Below are positions 42,821 to 52,790 of a stretch of 64,000 nt of DNA, one piece after another (within the stretch, counting starts at the first letter, position 1; the number at the start of each line of letters is the position of its first letter). The notes under the pieces were generated by a model. It worked only from the letters and a program-made list of their open reading frames with translations. It did no database searches and was not told the DNA's origin. The position numbers were made by a program, and so were the translations under genes. The stretch is from an uncultured Pirellulaceae bacterium (GTDB taxonomy: Bacteria; Planctomycetota; Planctomycetia; Pirellulales; Pirellulaceae), in contig CALFUT010000034.1 of assembly GCA_937929805.1 (NCBI GenBank), positions 91,625 to 155,624 on the forward strand, read 5' to 3'.

Positions 42821-43380
42821 TTCGTTTTAATACCGCGCTGAAATTGTGTGTGAAAAATGACCATGAGTGTGCGAAAATTTTGACCGCGGGGACCAGTTTC
42901 ATCCAATCCCCCTTCTTGGGCAACCGGACGCGCAGATCACTGGTTTGGTCATCTTTCCCAGCCCTTGGTCGCGAATTAGGGAAATCCGACTGAATCGTTC
43001 GCGATGTTTATCATTCGCTGCGTCGAAATCGACCGCTCGGCCGGCTCGGCTGCTCCTTCGGTACACCGATAGAATTGTTCCGATAAGGTGTGTGGGGCAA
43101 CAAAAATCCGCATTTGTTGCCTTTGAGGGTTTGACCGATTAGTGTGGGCCAAATCGCCTCAATTTGGAACCTACGGCGTAGTAGCGAGTCGATAAATCAG
43201 GTGCGCCCGTTTGAAAGGTGCGAAAACGAATTCCTTACGAAAACCGCTGCGTGCGTCGGCTATATTTTTGTAAAGACTTGGCGTTAAAACATCGGATGAA
43301 GATTGTTCCGCCAGCTATGGTTGCTACCGCAGTTGCAGCCGGAACCACGCCCCAACTGAATCGCCGTCTAGAGTTTCAAC
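42821..43380. other. Long intergenic region between divergent purM and glgX
   Basis: About 560 bases. Some short frames cross it but none has convincing composition. I see no strong hairpin, RNA gene or recognisable riboswitch; a PurR-like box or purine riboswitch cannot be affirmed by eye. Confidence 0.4.
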
Positions 43381-45477
43381 ATGTTAAAGTCCATGCCTCA
43401 CTCTCAACTTGACCTGCAATTTACTCATAGCCTTCCCTACGGAGCGGTGATTCGTGACGGCGGCGTCCAGTTCGTGATCTTTAGCCGCAGCGCCACCGAG
43501 ATGCGCCTGCTGCTTTACAACGAAGTGGATGACATGGATCCGGTCGAGGTGCTCAACTTCGATCCGAAAAAACATCGCTGGGGCGACATCTGGAGCATCT
43601 TCGTCCCATCGGTAGACGCAGGCCAGTTGTATCACTTTCAGGCATCCGGTCCAAATGACCCAAATCGTGGCATGCGGTTTGACTCCAACGCCCGGTTAAT
43701 CGATCCCTATGCAAAAGCGCTCGCAGGGGAGTTTCAAGACTCGGCCGACGGTATCATTCGTCCGCCCAAGTGCGTTGTGGTGGATGACTACTTTGATTGG
43801 GCCGGCGATCGGCACCTGAACCGTGACCTGTCCGAGACCATCATCTATGAGATGCACGTCAAAGGTTTTACGAAACATGATTCCAGCGGCGTCGAGTATC
43901 CGGGCTCTTACCTAGGAGTGATCGACAAGATTCCGTACTTGCAATCGCTGGGCGTGACCGCGGTCGAGCTAATGCCGGTTCACGAATTCCCGATCCGCGA
44001 CGTCAGCGGTAAAGTGCTTGAGCGTCCCAACTACTGGGGCTACGATCCGCTCGCCTTTTTCGCACCGCATCGAGGATACTCGGCCAGCGATCGGCCGGGG
44101 GCTCAAGTGAATGAGTTCAAACAGATGGTGAAGGCTTTGCACGAAGCCGGCATCGAAGTGATTTTGGATGTCGTCTTCAATCACACCAGCGAAGGCAACG
44201 AACACGGTCCGACGCTCAGCTTCAAAGGGCTTGAGAACCAAGTCTACTACATGCTGGAAAACGACCCGCGTTACTACAAAAATTACTCGGGCTGCGGAAA
44301 CACGATTAACGGGAATCACCCGATCGTCCGCGAGATGATTTTCCACTGCCTGCGACACTGGGTGCATAATTATCATGTCGACGGTTTCCGATTCGATTTG
44401 GCGTCGATTCTCAGCCGCGATCGCAACGGGCACTTGGTCCCAAATCCCCCGCTGGTGGAAGCCATTGGCGAGGATCCGTTGCTGGCCGATACGAAAATCA
44501 TTGCCGAAGCGTGGGATGCCGCCGGAGCCTATCAGGTGGGTTCATTCGGTGACCATCGCCGATGGGCCGAGTGGAACGGTCTCTATCGAGACGACGTGCG
44601 AAAATACTGGCGCGGTGATGGTGGAATGCGTGGTGCCATGGCGACCCGTCTGTCGGGCTCGGCAGATCTTTACCAACCGGGCGGGCGGCCTCCGTGGGCA
44701 AGTATCAATTTCATCACGTCGCATGACGGGTTCACGTTGAACGATCTGGTTAGTTATCGAGAAAAGCATAACCTAGCTAACGGCGAAGACAATCGAGACG
44801 GTGACAATCACAACATCAGCGACAATTTGGGCATCGAGGGACCGACGACCAACCCGGTGATCGAGCAACTGCGGCTTCGGCAGATCAAGAACATGCTGGC
44901 CACGCTGTTGATCAGCCAAGGAGTCCCGATGATCGTTGCAGGAGATGAATTTCGGCGGACTCAGGGCGGAAACAACAACGCCTACTGTCAAGACAACGAA
45001 ATCTCGTGGCTCGATTGGGATTTGATGAAAGAAAACAAGGAACTGATTCGCTTCTGTCGCTGCATGATCGAGTTTCGTCGAAATCAACCGGCCGTTCGTC
45101 GTCAGGAATTCCTGTCAGGCGTTCCCAACCAAAAAGATGGCTGGTCTGATGTCAGCTGGTACAGTCCTTGCGGCACCGCCATCGACTGGCACAAAGATGA
45201 GCCAGCCATTATGTGTTTGTTGTCGGCTCCCGATGCCAAAGAAGATCCCGCCGGAGCAGGTCGCGACGTTCTGTTGATGATCAATTCAGGAGGGCTGGGT
45301 AGTCGATTCATGCTGCCGACGATTGCCAAGACGCGTGAGTGGCGGTTGTTTGCCGACACTTCGATGCCGGCGCCCAACGATATCTACCCTAGGCTGGACG
45401 AGGGGCCACTTCTTTGCAGCAGTTGCACTCACACCGTGCCGTACAAGGCGCTTGCCATCTTTGTCGCGGATCGATGA
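43381..45477 (+). CDS. glgX: Glycogen debranching enzyme GlgX
   Basis: A 698-residue GH13 isoamylase-type enzyme that removes alpha-1,6 branches of glycogen in the cytoplasm. An N-terminal CBM48 region (about 15-125; VIRDGGVQFVIFSRSAT) precedes the (beta/alpha)8 catalytic domain. GH13 conserved regions are all present: VILDVVFNHTSEG, VDGFRFDLAS (nucleophile Asp), IIAEAWDA (acid/base Glu) and INFITSHDGFTL (His-Asp). RPNYWGYDP and the family's GEDNRDGDNHNISDN are also clear. The C-terminal beta domain ends YKALAIFVADR. Two ATGs (43381 and 43393) are possible. No other glg gene is adjacent, so regulation with glycogen synthesis is not evident here. Confidence 0.96.
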   Translation: MLKSMPHSQLDLQFTHSLPYGAVIRDGGVQFVIFSRSATEMRLLLYNEVDDMDPVEVLNFDPKKHRWGDIWSIFVPSVDAGQLYHFQASGPNDPNRGMRFDSNARLIDPYAKALAGEFQDSADGIIRPPKCVVVDDYFDWAGDRHLNRDLSETIIYEMHVKGFTKHDSSGVEYPGSYLGVIDKIPYLQSLGVTAVELMPVHEFPIRDVSGKVLERPNYWGYDPLAFFAPHRGYSASDRPGAQVNEFKQMVKALHEAGIEVILDVVFNHTSEGNEHGPTLSFKGLENQVYYMLENDPRYYKNYSGCGNTINGNHPIVREMIFHCLRHWVHNYHVDGFRFDLASILSRDRNGHLVPNPPLVEAIGEDPLLADTKIIAEAWDAAGAYQVGSFGDHRRWAEWNGLYRDDVRKYWRGDGGMRGAMATRLSGSADLYQPGGRPPWASINFITSHDGFTLNDLVSYREKHNLANGEDNRDGDNHNISDNLGIEGPTTNPVIEQLRLRQIKNMLATLLISQGVPMIVAGDEFRRTQGGNNNAYCQDNEISWLDWDLMKENKELIRFCRCMIEFRRNQPAVRRQEFLSGVPNQKDGWSDVSWYSPCGTAIDWHKDEPAIMCLLSAPDAKEDPAGAGRDVLLMINSGGLGSRFMLPTIAKTREWRLFADTSMPAPNDIYPRLDEGPLLCSSCTHTVPYKALAIFVADR

Positions 45478-45743
45478 GTCGGTGGGTACCGATTGAGGAT
45501 CCACCGATTTCGCTATCAGCGAAGATTTAGGCGATATGCCCGCGGCTCCCCCCGCAAGTCTTGGTTAGGTTGAATACTGTTGGCCAAACCAGCGTGCGAA
45601 TAACCCAAATAACTGGAATAACGGGGCCTCATATTTCGCCGTAGCGACCGAGTAAAGTTGCCCGGTTTCGATAAATCGGTGTTTTTCTGGTCATCAGCAG
45701 TCTGATGCCTAAACGCGACCTATGATTTCGAGAACGCATCCAT

Positions 45744-46418
45744 ATGCCGACGTTGTCGAACCAACGCAGCGGAAATGGGTTGCGTCGGTACCTCAATCCA
45801 TTCCATTTCTACGTCGACCTGAGTCCAATGAGTCAAGAACGAAGAAAATACCTTCGCCTCAATGTGAGTGACGAAACCTGTCAAGTTAAACTTGGGCACG
45901 AAACATTTGAAGGCCAACTTTTGGACGAGTCGATCGGCGGCGCTCGAGTAGGCTCGGTACCGCTGTTGGCATTGTCTCTCAACCAGCCGGTTGAAATACA
46001 ATTTGGGTCGGAAGTGATCACGGGCGTTTGCCGCAGTGTTACTCGTCAAGCGGATAATCTCTTCGCGATCGGTGTTCGACGCAACGAAGCGAAACCGTTG
46101 GAGGAAGAGAAGAACTCCGGGATGCTCCTTAACACGTTTTTGGAGTTGAGTGGTTGTGCATTGATCTGCATTCCCATTGCGTCGGTAGATGAAAACACCA
46201 TGCGTGTCATGATGATCGACGGGCGAGAATTTGAAATCGATCGTTCGAAGCTGTTCTCGCTGACGCGTTTGGAGAGGGTCGAGAAACTGTCTGCCGAGAG
46301 ACGCTTCCGAAATATTCTGAGGGTTTACAATCTGCCTGTCACAGACAACGCGTTCGACGCACGCGACGCAATCATCAATCAAGAGTTCGGCCCCGTTGGG
46401 CAGTTCTCGATGGCGTAG
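45744..46418 (+). CDS. PilZ-domain protein, probable c-di-GMP receptor
   Basis: A 224-residue protein containing a PilZ domain. The c-di-GMP-binding elements are both present: RRKYLRLNV (an R-x-x-x-R arrangement) and DESIGGARVG (the D-x-S-x-x-G motif), at about residues 33 and 60. The C-terminal 110 residues (after about 115) have no domain I recognise; they end with QEFGPVGQFSMA. I use the ATG at 45744; the ATG at 45828 (MSQERRKYLR) starts exactly at the PilZ domain and may be the true one. It probably senses the second messenger and acts on an unlinked partner. Confidence 0.82.
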   Translation: MPTLSNQRSGNGLRRYLNPFHFYVDLSPMSQERRKYLRLNVSDETCQVKLGHETFEGQLLDESIGGARVGSVPLLALSLNQPVEIQFGSEVITGVCRSVTRQADNLFAIGVRRNEAKPLEEEKNSGMLLNTFLELSGCALICIPIASVDENTMRVMMIDGREFEIDRSKLFSLTRLERVEKLSAERRFRNILRVYNLPVTDNAFDARDAIINQEFGPVGQFSMA

Positions 46419-46531
46419 GAGCGAGTGCTTTCGTCTAGAGGACGGTTTGGAGCAACTTCAAGCCGTTATCTGTTAGGTGAAATTGAGTCGCAATTCTGGT
46501 TGCTCAATCGCTTTTACGCAGGCGGCAGTTG

Positions 46532-46900
46532 TTAGGCAGGCTTCTCGTCAGGACCGCATGCAAACTCGCTCCCGTCTATCATGCCCTGATAGGCTTTTTG
46601 GCACGCTTCGCACACGAAAAGGTGCCGGCTGATGATGCCTCGGAGATAGAGATCGCTGATGTCGTTGTCGACAAATGCTTGTAAGTCTTTATGCACGTCT
46701 TCGCAAGCAATCTGCGTATCGGCAGGCTCGGATTCTTTCGAGCCAAAGTACACAACCGCTCCGACGCAACCAACCGAACCTGCTGCAATAGCGCTAAAAG
46801 CGCGGCGGCGCGTGATTCGAGCCTGCTCCTTTTGCTGATCGGACAGCATCTGGTCGATGACGCCGGTGTCGCAGTCTTGCCATTTTTTCTGTGAAGTCAT
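46532..46900 (-). CDS. Membrane-anchored zinc-finger (anti-sigma-like) protein
   Basis: A 122-residue protein from the ATG at 46900. A basic stretch and hydrophobic segment (ITRRRAFSAIAAGSVGCVGA, then VVYFG) form a Tat-like or single transmembrane anchor at about 35-60. The outer part holds a His/Cys zinc motif like anti-sigma ZAS domains: IACEDVHKDL and then SRHLFVCEACQKAY, giving Cys, His, Cys and Cys. In classical anti-sigma factors this domain lies before the membrane helix and faces the cytoplasm; here it follows it, so topology is unusual. No sigma factor is adjacent. It lies about 130 bases downstream of the Crp/Fnr regulator on the same strand and may be co-transcribed. Confidence 0.7.
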   Translation of the reverse strand: MTSQKKWQDCDTGVIDQMLSDQQKEQARITRRRAFSAIAAGSVGCVGAVVYFGSKESEPADTQIACEDVHKDLQAFVDNDISDLYLRGIISRHLFVCEACQKAYQGMIDGSEFACGPDEKPA

Positions 46901-47033
46901 GTTCAATCGTTTTTGAGAAGCGGTCGAGTTAAGGTGATATCGAGTCCATGCACTGTAGACTTGAGATACGAACCACTTCAGTAAATTTGGGTACAAAAGC
47001 AACCCAATGCAAAATGATTATCACCAATTGGTA

Positions 47034-47792
47034 CTAAAAATTGCCCGAAAAGTTAGGGATCGCACCAACGTCCATCAATGCTCTTTCCTCGGGCAGCACC
47101 GGGCAAGCTTCTTTCACTTCTTGGGCAAGCGCTTCGAGGGCCGTAAGAGTCAAACGTCGCCTGGAAATTGTTAGTAATCCCTCCGACTGAAGTTGTCCCA
47201 GCACCACGGTCACCGTTTCTCGGGTACTACCAATGATGCTTGCCATGTCTTGGTGCGATAATCGAATGCCCAAGTGCACGCCATCATCGACGCGCTTTCC
47301 ATACTTTTCGGTCAGTTCTAACAACAGGTGAATGATCCGCTCGCGGTTGGACCGAAACAGCAGATTTCGAAGCCGACGCTCTACCCGCTGACGTCGCAAG
47401 CCAATCAGCTTTGAGACACCCAACCCGATCGACGGGTACTTTTGCGAAACGATCATCAGTTCCCGTTTCGGCAACAGCACCAAGGTTGTTTTCTCCGTCG
47501 TTTCCGCATACTCATTTCTTGGCTGGTCGCTGACTAGCGAAAGCTCGCCGAAAATTTCTCCCGAGTCAACGAAGCCAAGAATCGACTGCTTGCCGTCGGG
47601 CGTCGTATGACAGATTTTTACCCGGCCTTCGGCAACAAGGATGATGCCATCGGCGTCTTCGTGCGGGAGGTAAACCGGTTCACCACGTTTCAGCTTTCGC
47701 ATTCGCGATCGTGATTCCAGCCCTGAGACATCCGCCGCAGAAAGATGTGAAAAGAGATTGCACTTCTTGATGAACCAGAAATTGTCACTCAT
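47034..47792 (-). CDS. Crp/Fnr-family transcriptional regulator
   Basis: A 252-residue regulator. The cyclic-nucleotide-binding-like fold spans about 1-130 (LFSHLSAADVSGLESRS, GEPVYLPHEDADGIILVAEG, SGEIFGELSLVSDQPRNEYA), followed by a dimerisation helix and a winged HTH at about 165-235 (IRLSHQDMASIIGSTRETVT, then VVLGQLQSEGLLTISRRRLT). There is no N-terminal Cys cluster, so it is probably not an oxygen-sensing FNR; the effector is unknown. The ATG at 47792 has GAGGAA just upstream (47796-47801), better than the frame's first ATG at 47834. It precedes the zinc-finger protein and is divergent from the lipoprotein gene, with about 380 bases between. Confidence 0.9.
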   Translation of the reverse strand: MSDNFWFIKKCNLFSHLSAADVSGLESRSRMRKLKRGEPVYLPHEDADGIILVAEGRVKICHTTPDGKQSILGFVDSGEIFGELSLVSDQPRNEYAETTEKTTLVLLPKRELMIVSQKYPSIGLGVSKLIGLRRQRVERRLRNLLFRSNRERIIHLLLELTEKYGKRVDDGVHLGIRLSHQDMASIIGSTRETVTVVLGQLQSEGLLTISRRRLTLTALEALAQEVKEACPVLPEERALMDVGAIPNFSGNF

Positions 47793-48171
47793 GGGTTCCT
47801 CGGGGGGCTCGGGTTGGTTGCTGGGACTGGGCATAAACGTTTTATATCAGAGACTTCCGTGGTGCGTCGAAGGCACCGTGTCACGTCTCACACTAGACGT
47901 ATGATCAAACGGTGTCCTTACTCAAGTTTGCGGCGATTGAAAATAATTTCTAATATTTGCTTGGGTGCTTTCTGCGGGAGAATCGTGGCCCCTGAAGGAC
48001 AGGAAAACTCGCGTAAAGTGAGTTAAATTGGCGTTATGGCGAAACAGCCTGAAGGAGTGCCAAAAAATGCTGTCATTCAAACGGATCAGCCACTTTGATC
48101 TTGTCTGAGCGTGCAAAATTGCTAACGTCCGCTCGAATTGACTCGTTTTCTCGCGTAACAGGGAAGTTGCG
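47793..48171. other. Divergent intergenic region
   Basis: About 380 bases between the Crp/Fnr gene and the lipoprotein gene, which point apart. A TGATCA occurs at about 47901, but I do not see a full Crp or Fnr dyad. No other gene or RNA feature is evident. Confidence 0.4.
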
Positions 48172-49038
48172 ATGAACCAAAAGCCATCGTTTTCGCCATT
48201 TTTGACCAGTGCCACCGTTGCATTGGTGTGCTGTGTGCTCGTGTTTTCCAGCGGTTGTCGAAACTGCAACCCAGCGTGCGCGGGGAACGGCTACGCGTAT
48301 TCTCCTACGATCGCACCACCGCCGACCTACAGTTTGCAAATTCCTTCTGCCGGCGGAAATGCTGCCTACTACGTTCCGGGCAGCCCCAATCCAAACGCGA
48401 CAGCAAACTTGCCGTCCTACTTGGTCGACCCCAACCGTCGGGCGCCTGTGCCTCAAGGGACCAACGGAGGCGTGAACATCAATCAACAAAATGGCTGGCG
48501 TCCGACAGGGAACAACAATCTGTCCGGTACGACATCGACAACGCTTCCCACCACGCTGGCCCAAAACGTTGGTCAGAGACCGGGTGTGTTTGGAAATGTT
48601 CCAGCAACGCAAGTCGCTTCTGCCCCAACAGCGCAATCGGTTGTAACGTCGGTTGATTACGCGAGCACTCGGGCAAACGAGCAGCTTGATCCGACTCGAC
48701 TGCCGGCCACCGATGCCTCGAATGTCCGAGCCCCCGCAGGGTTCGTCAACAACGGCTCCGCAACACGTCTCGCTCAGACTCGGCCCGCAACAGCGCCAGT
48801 TTATCCGAACACGTTTAACCAAGCGGTCGCGTTCACGCAGCCTGCCCCGGCGGTCTACAACGGCACTCCGGTGATTGCCCAGCAGCCAGCACAACCTTTT
48901 TACTACGGCACACCAACGGTGCGCCAATCGGCCCCGACCGTTCTGGCTCAATCGACAGCCACCGGTGTTCCATCCACCGGGTCGGCAGGATGGACGGATC
49001 GTGAGCTAACCGCAAGCCGCAACGAGTTGAACCGTTAA
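48172..49038 (+). CDS. Low-complexity lipoprotein
   Basis: A 288-residue exported lipoprotein. The N-terminus has a lipoprotein signal (FLTSATVALVCCVLVFSSGC) in which the last Cys would be lipidated. The mature part is rich in Pro, Thr, Ala, Gln and Asn, with no domain I can identify; it reads as a flexible, largely disordered envelope protein. The last residues are TDRELTASRNELNR. The ATG is at 48172. A long open frame on the opposite strand is a consequence of this composition. The short SecA gene follows 65 bases downstream on the same strand, so the two may be co-transcribed, but no mechanistic link is known. Confidence 0.8.
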   Translation: MNQKPSFSPFLTSATVALVCCVLVFSSGCRNCNPACAGNGYAYSPTIAPPPTYSLQIPSAGGNAAYYVPGSPNPNATANLPSYLVDPNRRAPVPQGTNGGVNINQQNGWRPTGNNNLSGTTSTTLPTTLAQNVGQRPGVFGNVPATQVASAPTAQSVVTSVDYASTRANEQLDPTRLPATDASNVRAPAGFVNNGSATRLAQTRPATAPVYPNTFNQAVAFTQPAPAVYNGTPVIAQQPAQPFYYGTPTVRQSAPTVLAQSTATGVPSTGSAGWTDRELTASRNELNR

Positions 49039-49103
49039 ATCCAATTTTCGCTGCTGACAGGACCTGAACGTTTCACATTCCAAGCCCGGAGCGACGTTGG
49101 TTT

Positions 49104-51032
49104 ATGCTTACCTCGATCTGGCGTTCTCGTGATCAAGCAATGCTGCAATTCTGGCGGCACGCGGCCCAGCAAGCCGCAAAACAATCTGCTGATCTGACAT
49201 CACAGTCGGATCAACAGCTTCGAAAGCATGGCTTGTCTTTGAAGTATCGCGCTCGTAGTGGCGAACCTTTGGATCGTCTGCTGGTCGAAGCGTACGCATT
49301 GGTTCGAGAAGCCGGTCGTCGAACTCTCGGAATGCAGCACTATCCGGTTCAACTACTGGGCGGTGTGGCCATCCATCACCAAAGCATCGCTGTGATGCAA
49401 ACGGGCGAGGGCAAAACACTGACCGCCACGCTGCCCATGTACCTTGCGGCATTGGAGGGCAAAGGCGCCCATCTCGCGACGGCCAACGATTACCTTGCGG
49501 CACGTGATGCCCAGCTGATGATGCCCGTCTATCGTGCCTTGGGCCTGACCGTTGGCGTGGTGCAAAGCGACACTCCCCGTCCCGATCGCCAGAACGCTTA
49601 CCAAGCCGATATTACTTACTCAACGGCTAAGGAAATTGGATTCGATTTCCTTCGGGACCGCCTGCTTCGACGAAGAACGGAGTGCGGCGTTTCCGGATCG
49701 ATTGCCTCGCTAATTCGCGATGGCGCCGATGATGGTTCCTCGCGTCCTGTTCAACGCGAGCTGAATTTTGTCCTTGTTGATGAAGCTGACAGTATCCTGA
49801 TCGACGAAGCGCGAACGCCGTTGATTGTCAGCAGTCCTCCGGGAGAAATCGAACACGCCAAGGAAGCCTTGTATCGCTGGGCCGCGCAGCACGCCGACCG
49901 TTTCCAAGAACCCAACGACTTCAAGATCGACAAGGAATCGAGAGGCGTGCAGCTGCTTTCGTCGGGCCGCAAATTGGCTCGTGTCCTGCCCAAGCCTCCG
50001 CTGCTTCGGCAAGTGCCGATGATGGATATCTACGACCAAATCGAACAAGCACTTTTCGTTAACCAGCACTATGTTCGTGACCGGCAGTATGTGATTCGCG
50101 ACAACGAGGTCGTGATCGTTGACGAGTTCACCGGGCGATTGGCCGAAGGACGAAAGTGGCGGGCAGGTATCCATCAAGCGATCGAAGCGCGTGAGGGTTT
50201 AAACGTGAGTGTTGACAGCGGCGAGTCCGCGCGAATTACTCTTCAAGATCTCTTCCTTCGCTACAACCGGCTGGGGGGCATGACTGGAACCGCAGCCAAT
50301 TCGGCAGCCGAGCTACGGAAAATATACAAAGTCCGAGTCGTCGATGTCCCAACGAATCGGCCCCCAAAACGAAAGCGGTGGCCGGATCGAGTGTTCGGAC
50401 AAGAGTCAGAAAAATGGGAAGCGGTTGCCGACGAGATTGCGGCCGTTCACGCTGAGGGCCGTCCCGTGCTGGTGGGGACTCGGTCGATCGACAAATCGGA
50501 ATTGCTGTCAAAAATTCTGAACGCGCAAGGAATTGCTCACGAGGTCTTGAACGCTCGATATTTGGCGAGAGAGGCTCAGATCGTTGCCGAAGCCGGTCAG
50601 CCGGGGCGAGTCACGGTTGCGACGAACATGGCCGGGCGAGGAACGGACATCAAATTGCCAGAAGATTCGCTACAGCTTGGCGGACTTCATGTGATTTGCA
50701 CCGAACTCCATGAGTCATCGCGGATTGACCGGCAGTTGATTGGAAGGTGCGGCCGACAGGGCGATCCCGGCACGTTTCGGCAGTTCATGTCACTCGAAGA
50801 TGAAATTTTGGAAAACGGTCTGTCTGACGCGGCACTCCAGCGACTGTTGAAACATCGCAACATGCCCTCCCGCGAGGTCGCTCGACATGCGAATTTGTTT
50901 CGCAGGAGCCAAGCGAAAATTGAACGAGAGCATTTTCGTTCTCGCAAGATGTTGCTTCATCGCGAACAACTGCGGCATGAACTCCAACGCGAAATGGGGC
51001 AAGACCCTTATCTAGATACCGCGGGTGCATAG
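49104..51032 (+). CDS. Short SecA-like ATPase lacking the C-terminal SecA domains
   Basis: A 642-residue SecA homologue, well short of ordinary SecA (about 830 or more). Present: the helicase core with MQTGEGKTLTATLPMYLAA (Walker A), LVDEADSILIDEARTPLIVS (Walker B), GGMTGTAANS, a shortened preprotein cross-linking domain (about 235-375), and the C-terminal helicase half (ATNMAGRGTDIKLPEDSLQL, then RQLIGRCGRQGDPGTFRQF). Missing or heavily reduced: the helical scaffold and wing regions and the zinc-binding tail. It resembles an accessory SecA2-type motor rather than the housekeeping copy, which must be elsewhere. It starts at ATG 49104 and lies between a lipoprotein gene and the Tad genes. Confidence 0.88.
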   Translation: MLTSIWRSRDQAMLQFWRHAAQQAAKQSADLTSQSDQQLRKHGLSLKYRARSGEPLDRLLVEAYALVREAGRRTLGMQHYPVQLLGGVAIHHQSIAVMQTGEGKTLTATLPMYLAALEGKGAHLATANDYLAARDAQLMMPVYRALGLTVGVVQSDTPRPDRQNAYQADITYSTAKEIGFDFLRDRLLRRRTECGVSGSIASLIRDGADDGSSRPVQRELNFVLVDEADSILIDEARTPLIVSSPPGEIEHAKEALYRWAAQHADRFQEPNDFKIDKESRGVQLLSSGRKLARVLPKPPLLRQVPMMDIYDQIEQALFVNQHYVRDRQYVIRDNEVVIVDEFTGRLAEGRKWRAGIHQAIEAREGLNVSVDSGESARITLQDLFLRYNRLGGMTGTAANSAAELRKIYKVRVVDVPTNRPPKRKRWPDRVFGQESEKWEAVADEIAAVHAEGRPVLVGTRSIDKSELLSKILNAQGIAHEVLNARYLAREAQIVAEAGQPGRVTVATNMAGRGTDIKLPEDSLQLGGLHVICTELHESSRIDRQLIGRCGRQGDPGTFRQFMSLEDEILENGLSDAALQRLLKHRNMPSREVARHANLFRRSQAKIEREHFRSRKMLLHREQLRHELQREMGQDPYLDTAGA

Positions 51033-51401
51033 TCGCACCTCAGAATATCGCAGCCGTCGTCTTTCAACATAGCCCGCCTTTCAGCATCGACCGTTCCGGC
51101 AAATGATTTGAATCCTCAGTGGTGAGGGGTGTCGACTGAGCTCAGCTTCTGGTTGTAACGATTGAATCGATAAACCTTGTTGCGTACCGCCCGTTGCGTC
51201 TTCGGGTGAGCAGATACGATTCGGATGTTGACGATTGGCATCATCATGTCGTCATCACCCTTCAAATAAGGTGTGCAAATCAGTGTAACTTTCCGCCTTA
51301 CACAAACCGTGATGTATGTTTCCGCAGAAGTCTGGAGCTAGGTAGACGCCAAAGGGGCGTTCTGCACGCCGGACGCACGACAATATACGGGAATATGCAC
51401 G
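51033..51401. other. Intergenic region before the Tad genes, nothing recognised
   Basis: About 370 bases preceding cpaF, presumably with the promoter of the cpaF-tadB-tadC operon. No hairpin or recognised regulatory motif was seen. Confidence 0.4.
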
Positions 51402-52703
51402 ATGGCGATCGCAACGAACGAAGGACATTCGGATTACGAGCAGCTGAAACAGCGAATTCATCAAAAGCTGATTGGCAAACTAGATCTAAGCCGCGTTTCT
51501 GATCTTGAAAACGAGAACATGAAGCGCGAAGTGCGCGTCGTGGTCGAGCGGCTTTGTGACGGAGAGAACAACTTCCTCAACCGGACTGAACGGGATCGTT
51601 TGGTCGAAGAGGTGATGGACGAAGTCTTCGGATTGGGGCCACTCGAACTGCTTCTCAAAGACCCGGCGATCAGCGATATCCTGATTAACGGTCCCAAGAA
51701 CATCTACTGCGAACGCGGCGGTAAGATGGAAAAAACGAATGTCGAGTTCCGCGACAACAATCACTTGTTGCAGATTATCGACCGAATTGTGTCGAAGGTT
51801 GGTCGTCGTGTCGACGAAACATGCCCGATGGTCGACGCACGTTTGCAGGACGGTTCTCGTGTGAACGCGATCATTCCACCGTTGGCACTGGACGGTGCCG
51901 CCATGTCAATTCGTCGTTTTGGTTCCAACCCGCTAAAGCTGGAAGACCTGCTCAACTACAAAGCGTTCACTCCGGAAATGGTGATGCTTCTTGAAGGAGC
52001 GATGAAGGCTCGCTTGAACATCATTATCTCAGGCGGTACCGGTTCTGGTAAAACCACGCTGCTCAACACGCTTTCAAGCTTCATCAGTAATCATGACCGT
52101 ATCGTCACGATCGAAGATGCGGCGGAACTTCAGTTGCAGCAGGATCACGTGGTTCGACTTGAGACTCGTCCACCCAACATCGAAGGCAAGGGAGCGGTCT
52201 CGGCGACCGACCTTGTGAAAAACTGTCTGCGTATGCGTCCTGAACGAATCATCATCGGTGAGTGTCGTGGACCTGAGACGTTGGACATGTTGCAGGCGAT
52301 GAATACGGGTCACGAAGGGTCGCTGACGACGACTCACGCGAACACGCCTCGTGATGCGGTCGCTCGTATGGAAACCATGATCATGATGTCCGGCTTCGAT
52401 CTTCCAATCAAAGCGATGCGGACTCAAATCGCCAGTGCGGTCGACTTGATCGTTCAAGCCAACCGTTTGCAAGGTGGCCCTCGAAAGATCACGGCGATCA
52501 CAGAAGTCTGTGGCATGGAAAACGACACGATCGTGATGCAAGACATCTTTAAGTTCGAAAAAATGGGCGTGGACGAAAATGGTCGTGCCAAAGGTCGCTT
52601 CCTGTGTACGGGAGTTCGACCGAAATGCATGGATAAACTGGAAGGAATGGGCATCAAGTTGCCAGCCAGTATCTTCCGTGAACGAACCATGATGGAAGAC
52701 TAA
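51402..52703 (+). CDS. cpaF: CpaF/TadA-family secretion ATPase
   Basis: A 433-residue hexameric motor ATPase of the Tad (tight adherence) pilus system. After an N-terminal helical domain (about 1-90), the core has [19 protein letters not shown], a Walker [17 protein letters not shown] at about 208-223, the Asp box [12 protein letters not shown], Walker [21 protein letters not shown], and the His box [17 protein letters not shown]. All catalytic motifs are intact. It powers pilin assembly from the cytoplasmic side of the inner membrane, with TadB and TadC as the platform. tadB follows after about 90 bases on the same strand. Pilin, secretin and CpaB genes are not in this window. Confidence 0.94.
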   Translation: MAIATNEGHSDYEQLKQRIHQKLIGKLDLSRVSDLENENMKREVRVVVERLCDGENNFLNRTERDRLVEEVMDEVFGLGPLELLLKDPAISDILINGPKNIYCERGGKMEKTNVEFRDNNHLLQIIDRIVSKVGRRVDETCPMVDARLQDGSRVNAIIPPLALDGAAMSIRRFGSNPLKLEDLLNYKAFTPEMVMLLEGAMKARLNIIISGGTGSGKTTLLNTLSSFISNHDRIVTIEDAAELQLQQDHVVRLETRPPNIEGKGAVSATDLVKNCLRMRPERIIIGECRGPETLDMLQAMNTGHEGSLTTTHANTPRDAVARMETMIMMSGFDLPIKAMRTQIASAVDLIVQANRLQGGPRKITAITEVCGMENDTIVMQDIFKFEKMGVDENGRAKGRFLCTGVRPKCMDKLEGMGIKLPASIFRERTMMED

Positions 52704-52790
52704 TCCCGTTTCTCATGCACCCTGAATAATGGGCTCACCTCGTTCAGTGATTTCCATCTGAGCCCCCAAAAGCTTGAACCTGAGTAAACC

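Noticed and set aside
48073..48951. Long minus-strand open frame (292 codons)
   Set aside because: It is antisense to the lipoprotein gene. The plus strand has a proper lipoprotein signal, whereas the minus product is Arg/Cys-rich.
48172..51032. SecA gene as the housekeeping secA
   Set aside because: It lacks most C-terminal SecA domains and sits next to a low-complexity lipoprotein, so the accessory interpretation is preferred until another secA is looked for.
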